Below, piece after piece: positions 23,677-30,464 of a stretch of DNA of 64,000 nucleotides. The stretch's first letter is position 1. Every line of letters starts with the position of its first letter. A model generated the notes under the pieces. The model had not been told where the DNA came from and ran no database searches. It was given only the letters and a program-made list of their open reading frames with translations. The DNA is from Kribbella sp. CA-293567 (GTDB lineage: Bacteria > Actinomycetota > Actinomycetes > Propionibacteriales > Kribbellaceae): the NCBI RefSeq assembly GCF_027627575.1, contig NZ_CP114065.1, positions 7,068,001 through 7,132,000 on the forward strand, in the 5' to 3' direction. The translations under genes and the position numbers were made by a program.

Positions 23677-24828
23677 GTGGGAGGTACGGCGGGGACGGGG
23701 GCTTGGCGGCCGTTGGGTGGGCCGTCCCAGCAGGTTGCGTTGGAGATCCTGCTGGACGGGCCGTTGTCGAGGGCCGAGCTGGCTCGGCGGGTGGAGCTGT
23801 CGGCCGGGAGCCTGACCCGGTTGACGAAGCCGATGGTGGAGTCGGGGCTGCTGGTCGAGGTGGCGGGTGGCCCGGCCGATCCCCGGGTGGGGCGGCCTTC
23901 GCAGCCGTTGGACATCGTGCCGGCTTCGCACCACTTCGTCGGGGTGAAGCTGACCGGGGACGCGGCGCTGGGGGTGTTGACCACACTGCGGGCCGAGGTG
24001 ATCGCCACCGAGGAGCGGGTGCTGCCGGACCACTCCCCCGAGGCGGTGGCCGAGCTGGTGGTGGAGATCGCGCGTTCGCTGGGTGCCGGGCGGCCGAGGA
24101 TCACCGGGCTCGGGATCAGTCTCGGCGGGCACGTCGACGCTACCGGCGACGTACTGCACGGTGACTTCCTCGGCTGGGAGGACGTGAAGTTCCAGCAGCT
24201 CGTCGCTGACCGGACCGACGCCCAGGTGGTCGTCGCCAACGACGTCACCGCCGTCACCGAGGCGATCCACTGGTTCGGTGCCGGCCGCGGGATCAGCCGG
24301 TTCTGCCTGCTCACCATCGGTGCGGGGGTCGGCTACGGGCTGGTCGTCCACGACAAGCTGGTCGACACGACGGAGGCCGGGCTCGGTCTGATCGGCCACG
24401 TCCAGCTCGACCCGAACGGCCCCCGCTGCGAGCGCGGCCACCGCGGCTGCGCCGACTCGATGCTCACCACAGCGGCGATCACCAGCCAGGTCGGCCAGGC
24501 TCTGGGCCGCCCGGTCGGGTACGACGAATGTCTCGACCTGGCCGCCGGCGGTGATCCCGAGGCACGTCGCGTGGTCGGCGCCGCGGGACACGCTCTCGGC
24601 CGGCTCATCGCGGCCGCTTGCAACTTCACCATGCCCGAGGTGGTCATGCTCGGCGGCGAAGGCGTCCGGCTGGCCGCTGTCGCTCAGGACGAACTTCAGG
24701 CGGGCCTCCGGGCCGACCGCCACCCTGCGGCCGTCCCGCCACCGGTCGTCCTGCAGGACGCGTCCTTCACTCAGTGGGCCCGCGGCGCCGCCGTGATCGC
24801 CATCCAGACCTTCGTCCTCGGCAAGTAG
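23677..24828 (+). CDS. ROK-family regulator/sugar kinase
   Basis: The 383-residue protein has an N-terminal winged HTH (residues 18-60: QVALEILLDGPLSRAELARRVELS) and a ROK domain with GLGISLGGHVD, the VVVANDVTAVTEAIHWFG substrate segment and LTIGAGVGYGLVV. The ROK zinc motif C-x-C-G-x-x-G-C is altered to C-E-R-G-H-R-G-C, and the usual G-E-x-G-H is G-L-I-G-H. It is probably a sugar-responsive repressor rather than an active kinase. TAGGGT at 23665-23670 ends 7 bases before the GTG start (leaderless). Confidence 0.82.
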   Translation: MGGTAGTGAWRPLGGPSQQVALEILLDGPLSRAELARRVELSAGSLTRLTKPMVESGLLVEVAGGPADPRVGRPSQPLDIVPASHHFVGVKLTGDAALGVLTTLRAEVIATEERVLPDHSPEAVAELVVEIARSLGAGRPRITGLGISLGGHVDATGDVLHGDFLGWEDVKFQQLVADRTDAQVVVANDVTAVTEAIHWFGAGRGISRFCLLTIGAGVGYGLVVHDKLVDTTEAGLGLIGHVQLDPNGPRCERGHRGCADSMLTTAAITSQVGQALGRPVGYDECLDLAAGGDPEARRVVGAAGHALGRLIAAACNFTMPEVVMLGGEGVRLAAVAQDELQAGLRADRHPAAVPPPVVLQDASFTQWARGAAVIAIQTFVLGK

Positions 24829-24857
24829 GCACCTGCGCCTGACGTCACGCGCCCAGC

Positions 24858-24903
24858 CCTCGGCTGGTCGAGAGCGGCGATGAGACCGCTGAACCAGCCG
24901 AGG
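24858..24903. terminator. Bidirectional terminator between ROK and AhpD-like genes
   Basis: CCTCGGCTGGT (24858-24868) and ACCAGCCGAGG (24893-24903) are perfect inverted repeats, and an inner AGCGG/CCGCT stem forms in the loop. It sits between the 3' ends of two convergent genes. Confidence 0.7.
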
Positions 24904-24922
24904 AGTCAGTGCGGGCGACAGC

Positions 24923-25396
24923 TCAGCTGAACTGTCCGGCCACGTAGTCGCCGGCCGGCTGGCGGGTGATCACGTTGAGCCGGTTGAAGCTGTTGATCAG
25001 AGCGATCTGCGACACCAGCGCGAAGAGCTGCTCCTCGTCGTAGTGCTTGGCCGCGTTGGCCCAAACCTCGTCCGAGACCCCGCCACTGGCGTCGGCGAGG
25101 CGGGTGCCCTCTTCGGCCAACTCCAGCGCGGCGCGCTCGGCCTCGGTGAAGCAGGTGGCCTCGCGCCACGCTGCCACCAGGTTGAGCCGCAGCTGCGACT
25201 CACCGGCGGCGACGGCGTCCTTGATGTGCATGTCGGTGCAGAAACCGCAGCCGTTGATCTGGCTGCAGCGCAGGTTCACCAACTCGAGTGTCAGGTAGGG
25301 CACGGTCGACCCGCCGACCACCTTGGCCGCGGAGACGAGGTGCTTCATCAGCTTGCCCGCGGCCGGAGAACTGAAGACGTTCAGACGCGCATCCAT
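24923..25396 (-). CDS. AhpD-like / carboxymuconolactone decarboxylase-fold protein
   Basis: The 157-residue all-helical protein has the redox motif C-G-F-C preceded by LRCSQINGC and followed by the conserved histidine in DMHIKDA, as in alkylhydroperoxidase AhpD. AhpD proteins pass electrons to peroxiredoxins or reduce peroxides through the CxxC pair. ATG 25396 has a GAGGAG ribosome-binding site 8 bases upstream; the frame is open 11 codons further. It is transcribed alone. Confidence 0.85.
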   Translation of the reverse strand: MDARLNVFSSPAAGKLMKHLVSAAKVVGGSTVPYLTLELVNLRCSQINGCGFCTDMHIKDAVAAGESQLRLNLVAAWREATCFTEAERAALELAEEGTRLADASGGVSDEVWANAAKHYDEEQLFALVSQIALINSFNRLNVITRQPAGDYVAGQFS

Positions 25397-25618
25397 GGCT
25401 GGACTCCTCTGTCGGATTCGGATGTACACACTTACGACAGAACAACGCGGCGGAGTGTGACTCCCGGCGGGCGTGATCTACGTCTCCCGCGCCGGAGCGC
25501 GGTCCGGGACTCGGCCGAAAGGACGAGCCGGACGACGCGGCGTCGTACCAGGGTCGTACGTGGCGGTGGGACAACATCCGACCGCGAAACGATGTGGCGA
25601 CCGTTGCCGGAAACAACA

Positions 25619-26755
25619 ATGAACGGCATGAACCTGGTGCAGCGCCCGACCCGCCCCTTCGTGGGGCTGGCAGAGGCCGTGGTCGACCTGTCGGCCGTCA
25701 GGGACAACGTACAAACCCTGCACAAGCGCATTCGGCCCGGCACCGAGATCATGGCGGTCGTCAAGGCCGATGCCTTCGGCCACGGCGCGATCCAGGTCGC
25801 CCGGGCCGCCGTCGAGGCGGGCGCGACCTGGCTCGGCGTCGCTCGCGCCGACGAGGCTCTGCAACTGCGCGCCGCCGGCCTGACCGAACCCATCCTGATC
25901 TGGCTGTACGACGCGAGCGAACTGCTGCTCCTGTCCGACATCGACGTCAGCGTCTCCACGGTCGCCGAACTGCAGCAGGCCGTCTCGGCCCCGAACGTGC
26001 GGCACGTGCACCTCAAGCTCGACACCGGCATGCATCGTGGCGGCAGCGCGCCCGGCCAGTGGATCGAGCTGACCCGAGCCGCGGCCCACTACGAGGCACT
26101 CGGCGCCGTCAAGGTTCGAGGCATCTGGTCCCATCTGTCCCATGGCGACGAGCCGGACGCCACGCACAGCAAGAAGCAGCTCGCGCTCCTGCGCACCGGG
26201 GTCAGCCTGGCTCGCCGCGCAGGTCTGGACCCCGAGGTGATCCACCTGGCGAACTCGGCCGGCGCGCTCACCCTGGATGCCCCGGACTGCAACCTGGTCC
26301 GGATCGGCGCCGGGCTGTTCGGTATCGACGAGGCCGGTGCCGGCCTGCGGCAGCCGATGCGGCTCGTCACCAAGGTCGCCCAGGTTCGCCGGATCCCAGC
26401 CGGCGAAGGCGTTTCGTACGGGCACGACTTCGTGGCCGAGCGGGACACCACCGTCGCGCTGATCCCGATCGGGTACGCCGACGGCGTCCCGCGGACCGCG
26501 TCCGGCCGGGCGAGCGTACTGGTCCGGGGTGTCCGGCTGCCGGTGATCGGCCGGATCACGATGGACCAGTTCGTCGTCGACGCCGGTGACCTGGCGATCG
26601 AGCCCGGTACGCCGGTCGTGGTCTTCGGCAACGGTGACGCCGGCGAACCGGTCACCGAGGACTGGGCCGAGTGGGCCGGAACCATTCCACACGAGATCTA
26701 CTGCGGGCTCGGTTCCCGGGTCCCGCGCCGTTACGTCGAGGGGACGAGTTCGTGA
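25619..26755 (+). CDS. alr: Alanine racemase (PLP-dependent)
   Basis: The 378-residue enzyme has the PLP lysine in AVVKADAFGHG, the catalytic tyrosine region GVSYGHDF, and the conserved IGYADGVPR and GRITMDQFVVD motifs. It interconverts L- and D-alanine for peptidoglycan. No membrane domain is present, unlike VanT serine racemases. The start could be ATG 25619 or ATG 25628. Its stop overlaps the D-Ala ligase start by 4 bases. It may be a second racemase dedicated to this operon; whether another alr exists elsewhere cannot be seen here. Confidence 0.88.
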   Translation: MNGMNLVQRPTRPFVGLAEAVVDLSAVRDNVQTLHKRIRPGTEIMAVVKADAFGHGAIQVARAAVEAGATWLGVARADEALQLRAAGLTEPILIWLYDASELLLLSDIDVSVSTVAELQQAVSAPNVRHVHLKLDTGMHRGGSAPGQWIELTRAAAHYEALGAVKVRGIWSHLSHGDEPDATHSKKQLALLRTGVSLARRAGLDPEVIHLANSAGALTLDAPDCNLVRIGAGLFGIDEAGAGLRQPMRLVTKVAQVRRIPAGEGVSYGHDFVAERDTTVALIPIGYADGVPRTASGRASVLVRGVRLPVIGRITMDQFVVDAGDLAIEPGTPVVVFGNGDAGEPVTEDWAEWAGTIPHEIYCGLGSRVPRRYVEGTSS

Positions 26756-27723
26756 AGGTCGTCGTGATCAGTGGCGGAGCCAGCCCGGAGCACCAGGTCT
26801 CGCTGGCCAGTGGGCGCGGGATCGCCAAGGCAGCGGAGCTGTCCGGGCACACCGTCGTACCGCTGGTGATCGATGCCTCAGGCAACTGGCAGGACGGTCA
26901 GCACGAGGCGATCGCGTTGCTGCAGGACAGCGACGTGGCGATCCCCGCCCTGCACGGCGAAGGCGGGGAGGACGGCGTCATCCAGGGTTTCCTGGAACAA
27001 CTGCGCGTCCCGTACGTCGGCAGCGGCGTGGCAGCCAGCGCGGTCGGGCTCGACAAGCACCTGACCAAGGCCGTACTGCGCGCGCACGGCATCCCGGTCA
27101 CCCCGGGCATCACCGTGCGCGGCGCGGATCTTCGCGACACCGAAGCGGTCGTCCAGCGACTCAAGGCGGTCGGCATCGAGTTTCCGGTCTTCGTCAAGCC
27201 AGGCAGTGGCGGCTCGAGCTTCGGGGTCGCGCGGGCCACTGACCTGCAGTCGCTGGCTGCCGCCCTGGCCGTCGCGGCCGAACTGGATCCGCAGGTCCTG
27301 GTGGAGCAGGAGGTCCAGGGTCGTGAGATCGACCTGGCGGTGATGGAGTTCCCCGACGGCAGAGTCGACGTCGCGCCCGCGCTGGAGATCCATGCCGATC
27401 CGGACCAGCCCTTCTTCAACGCGGCCGCCAAGTACGACAGCGGCCGGACGCGATTCGTCGTACCGGCACCGTTGGAGGCCGCGCTGGCCGAGCGGCTTCG
27501 GCGAACGGCGCTGGAGGTGTTCGAGGCACTCGGCTGCCGAGGTCTTGCCCGGGTCGACTTCTTCGTGCCGGCCGACGGCAACCCGCTGGTCAACGAGATC
27601 AACACCTTCCCCGGCTTCACGCCCGCGTCGCAGTTCCCGCGCATGTGGGCAGCGGCCGGCCTCTCGTACGCCGACGTGATCGAGACCCTGCTGACCACCG
27701 CTGCCCGGAAGAAGGCCGCATGA
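26752..27723 (+). CDS. D-alanine-D-alanine ligase-family enzyme
   Basis: This 323-residue ATP-grasp ligase has the N-terminal ISGGASPEHQVSLASG, HGEGGEDG, the P-loop-like KPGSGGSSFGVARA and the end motif LVNEINTFPGFTP. The specificity loop reads A-A-A-K-Y-D-S-G-R-T-R-F, keeping the tyrosine that favours D-Ala-D-Ala over D-Ala-D-Lac. GTG 26752 begins at the first beta strand; upstream codons belong to alr. It joins the racemase and the dipeptidase by 4-base overlaps on each side. Confidence 0.87.
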   Translation: MKVVVISGGASPEHQVSLASGRGIAKAAELSGHTVVPLVIDASGNWQDGQHEAIALLQDSDVAIPALHGEGGEDGVIQGFLEQLRVPYVGSGVAASAVGLDKHLTKAVLRAHGIPVTPGITVRGADLRDTEAVVQRLKAVGIEFPVFVKPGSGGSSFGVARATDLQSLAAALAVAAELDPQVLVEQEVQGREIDLAVMEFPDGRVDVAPALEIHADPDQPFFNAAAKYDSGRTRFVVPAPLEAALAERLRRTALEVFEALGCRGLARVDFFVPADGNPLVNEINTFPGFTPASQFPRMWAAAGLSYADVIETLLTTAARKKAA

Positions 27724-28370
27724 CCGTCCTGCTGAGTGACGAGCGCATCACCCGGCTGCCGGCCATCGACAGCGGTGAACCGCTGGTCGACCTCCACACC
27801 CGCGGCATCTCCGCCCAGGGCCGCCAGTTCGTCCGGGAGAGTTTGGCCGACCGACTCGCGGTCGCCGACAGCTTCCTGCCCGCGGGCGTCCGGCTGCACG
27901 TCGTCGAGGGACTGCGCGCGATCGAGAGCCAGCAGGAGATCTACCACAGCTACTTGTCCGAACTGCGAGCCCTGAACCCCGGCATCTCCGACGCCGAGAC
28001 GCACGTCCTCGCAAGCCGGTTCGTGTCACCGGTGGAGGTCGCCCCGCACGTCGCGGGCGCGGCGGTGGACCTGACGCTGATGGGCGAGCACGGCCCGTTC
28101 GACCTCGGTACGCCGATCGACGCGACTCCCGAGCAGAGCAACGGCGCCTGTTTCTTCGACGCCACCAACATCAGCCGGGAGGCCCGGACGAACCGTTCCC
28201 TGCTGGCCGATGTGCTGGCCTCGGCCGGCTTGGTCAACTACCCCACAGAGTGGTGGCACTGGTCCTTCGGCGACCGCTACTGGGCCTTCGTCGAAGGTCG
28301 TGACCACGCCATCTACGGGCCCGCGAACCGCGATGAAGTGGCCGGGCTGGTCGCCGGCGCCAGTTGGTAG
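27720..28370 (+). CDS. D-Ala-D-Ala dipeptidase (VanX-like, M15 family)
   Basis: The 216-residue zinc peptidase has the VanX motif arginine in VVEGLRAIESQQEI, the first zinc ligands in PHVAGAAVDLTL (H and D), and E-W-W-H for the catalytic glutamate and third ligand. It should cleave D-Ala-D-Ala or related dipeptides in the cytoplasm; no signal peptide is seen. It is the last gene of the alr-ligase-dipeptidase operon (ATGA overlap), so one transcript can both make and destroy the same dipeptide. Confidence 0.87.
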   Translation: MTVLLSDERITRLPAIDSGEPLVDLHTRGISAQGRQFVRESLADRLAVADSFLPAGVRLHVVEGLRAIESQQEIYHSYLSELRALNPGISDAETHVLASRFVSPVEVAPHVAGAAVDLTLMGEHGPFDLGTPIDATPEQSNGACFFDATNISREARTNRSLLADVLASAGLVNYPTEWWHWSFGDRYWAFVEGRDHAIYGPANRDEVAGLVAGASW

Positions 28371-28402
28371 CTGCGGGCTATCACGTCATAGGGAGGTTTG
28401 CT

Positions 28403-28431
28403 TTGACGCCTTGCTGACCGCCCGGGACAGT
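28403..28431 (+). promoter_or_regulatory. Leaderless promoter of the formate dehydrogenase operon
   Basis: TTGACG (28403-28408) and GACAGT (28426-28431) are spaced 17 bases apart, and the ATG of the first gene begins 7 bases after the -10. There is no good ribosome-binding site. Confidence 0.6.
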
Positions 28432-28437
28432 CGAGGT

Positions 28438-28932
28438 ATGACGACCGAAGTCATCCCCCCTGCCTCCGTCCCGGCCCCCGGGCGAGCCGTGCGTGTTCGT
28501 GGGATCGCGGCCGGGTTGCGCGGTCTGCGTGGCGCGCTGATCCCGATTCTCCATGCGGTGCAGGAGGAACTCGGCTACGTCGACCAGACCGACATCGCCG
28601 TGATCGCCGACGTGCTCAACCTGGCGGTGGCCGAGGTCCATGGTGTCGTCACCTTCTACCGCGACTTCCGGCGCGAGCCGGCCGGCCGGACCACCGTGCG
28701 GATCTGCCAGGCCGAGGCCTGCCGATCGGTCGGCGCGGAAGAGCTTGCCGCGCACGTGAAACGGCGGACAGGGGCTGGGTTCGGGGAGACGACGTACGAC
28801 CGCCGGCTGACCGTCGACGAGGTCTTCTGTCTCGGCAACTGTGCTCTGGGGCCGGCGGTTCAGGTGAGCGGCAAACTGCACGGCCGGGTCACGCCGGCCC
28901 GGCTGGACGCACTGCTCGGGGAAGCGCGATGA
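28438..28932 (+). CDS. fdsG: Formate dehydrogenase gamma subunit (NuoE-like, 2Fe-2S)
   Basis: This 164-residue thioredoxin-fold [2Fe-2S] protein has the ligand pattern C-Q-A-E-A-C, then C-L-G-N-C-A-L-G-P, and the N-terminal helical part (LIPILHAVQEELGYVDQ) typical of NuoE. In soluble NAD-dependent formate dehydrogenases it sits next to the FMN-carrying beta subunit. It is first in a six-gene operon and overlaps fdsB by 4 bases. Confidence 0.9.
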   Translation: MTTEVIPPASVPAPGRAVRVRGIAAGLRGLRGALIPILHAVQEELGYVDQTDIAVIADVLNLAVAEVHGVVTFYRDFRREPAGRTTVRICQAEACRSVGAEELAAHVKRRTGAGFGETTYDRRLTVDEVFCLGNCALGPAVQVSGKLHGRVTPARLDALLGEAR

Positions 28933-30464
28933 GAGTCTTCGTACCGCGCGACGCAGCGGCCCGGTCGGTCGGCGCGGACGAGGTCGCCGAGCGGATCGTG
29001 ACCGCGACTGCCGGCCGGGACGTCGAAGTGGTTCGCAACGGTTCGCGGGGCATGTTGTGGCTCGAACCGCTGGTCGAGGTGGAGACGACGGACGGGCGGG
29101 TCGGCTACGGGCCGGTCGTTCCGGAAGACGTCGACGGGCTGATCGCGGGCGGGATGCTCGACGGTCTGGGGGCGAGTCTCGGACTGGTGGAGGAGCTGCC
29201 CTGGATGCGGCGGCAGCAGCGGTTGACGTTCGCACGGGTCGGGGTGATCGACCCGCGGTCCGGTGACGACCACACGGAACACCAAGGAAACAAGGGACTT
29301 CGGGCCGCACTGGCGATGTCACCGGCCGACGTGGTGGAGGCGGTCGTCGCGAGCGGCCTGCGGGGACGCGGCGGTGCCGGCTTCCCGACCGGGATCAAGT
29401 GGCGCACGGTGCTCGGCGCGGAGTCGGACCAGAAGTTCGTCTGCTGCAACGCCGACGAGGGCGACTCGGGCACGTTCGCCGACCGGATGCTGATCGAGGG
29501 TGATCCGTTCACGCTGATCGAGGGCATGACGATCGCCGCGTACGCCGTCGGCGCCACCGAAGGCTACGTGTACCTGCGCTCGGAGTACCCCGACGCCGTC
29601 GAGGCGCTCGACGCCGCCATCCGTACCGCCCGCGAGAGCGGCTGGCTCGGGCCGGACATCCTCGGCTCGGGTCTGGACTTCGACCTGCACGTCCGGGTCG
29701 GCGCCGGTGCCTACATCTGCGGCGAGGAGACCTCGATGCTGGAGAGCCTCGAGGGCAAACGCGGGATGGTCCGGGCCAAGCCGCCGATCCCTGCCCTGGA
29801 AGGGCTCTTCGGCCGGCCGACCGTCGTCAACAACGTGTTGTCACTGGCCACGATCCCGACCATCCTGGCGAACGGTGCCGCGGCCTACGCGGCATACGGA
29901 ACCGGCCGGTCGCTCGGCACCAACGTCTTCCAGCTGGGCGGCAACATCGCCCGTGGTGGCATCGTCGAGACCGCGTTCGGCATCACTCTGGGTGAGCTGG
30001 TCAACGAACTGGGCGGTGGTACGGCCACCCGGCGGCCGGTCCGCGCGGTCCAGGTCGGCGGGCCGCTCGGCGCCTATCTACCGGTCGAACAGTTCGGCCT
30101 GCCGATGGACTACGAGGCGTTCGCGGCCGCCGGCGCGATGGTCGGCCACGGCGGGATCGTGGTGTTCGACGAGACCGTCGACATGGCCGCGATGGCCCGG
30201 TTCGCCTTCGCGTTCTGCGCCGAGGAATCCTGCGGCAAGTGCACGCCCTGCCGGGTCGGCGCCGTCCGCGGCGTCGAGACGATCGACCGGATCCGCCGCG
30301 GCGAGGACCGCCGACAGAACCTGGTCCTGCTCGACGACCTGTGCGACCTGATGACCGACGGCTCGCTGTGCGCGATGGGCGGCCTCACCCCGCTGCCGGT
30401 ACGCAGCGCCGTCCGCCACTTCGGAAAGGACTTCGGTCTGTATGACGCTCCTCAAGGAACCTGA
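28929..30464 (+). CDS. fdsB: Formate dehydrogenase beta subunit (NuoF-like, FMN, NAD-reducing)
   Basis: The 511-residue protein has an N-terminal ferredoxin-like extension, the FMN/NAD motif GLRGRGGAGFPTGIKW, NADEGDSGTF, GAYICGEETSMLESLEG, and the C-terminal 4Fe-4S motif E-S-C-G-K-C-T-P-C-R. It transfers electrons from the iron-sulfur chain to NAD. The ATG overlaps fdsG, and its 3' end overlaps fdsA by 23 bases. Confidence 0.92.
   Translation: MRVFVPRDAAARSVGADEVAERIVTATAGRDVEVVRNGSRGMLWLEPLVEVETTDGRVGYGPVVPEDVDGLIAGGMLDGLGASLGLVEELPWMRRQQRLTFARVGVIDPRSGDDHTEHQGNKGLRAALAMSPADVVEAVVASGLRGRGGAGFPTGIKWRTVLGAESDQKFVCCNADEGDSGTFADRMLIEGDPFTLIEGMTIAAYAVGATEGYVYLRSEYPDAVEALDAAIRTARESGWLGPDILGSGLDFDLHVRVGAGAYICGEETSMLESLEGKRGMVRAKPPIPALEGLFGRPTVVNNVLSLATIPTILANGAAAYAAYGTGRSLGTNVFQLGGNIARGGIVETAFGITLGELVNELGGGTATRRPVRAVQVGGPLGAYLPVEQFGLPMDYEAFAAAGAMVGHGGIVVFDETVDMAAMARFAFAFCAEESCGKCTPCRVGAVRGVETIDRIRRGEDRRQNLVLLDDLCDLMTDGSLCAMGGLTPLPVRSAVRHFGKDFGLYDAPQGT

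Noticed and set aside
17661-24828. A secondary-metabolite gene cluster around the SARP gene
   Set aside because: No synthase, tailoring or transport gene is adjacent; neighbours are a lipoprotein, RDD, rhodanese and ROK genes.
25619-28370. A glycopeptide (van) resistance cluster
   Set aside because: The ligase keeps the A-K-Y loop of D-Ala-D-Ala enzymes, and no VanH dehydrogenase, VanRS sensor pair or VanT membrane domain is present.
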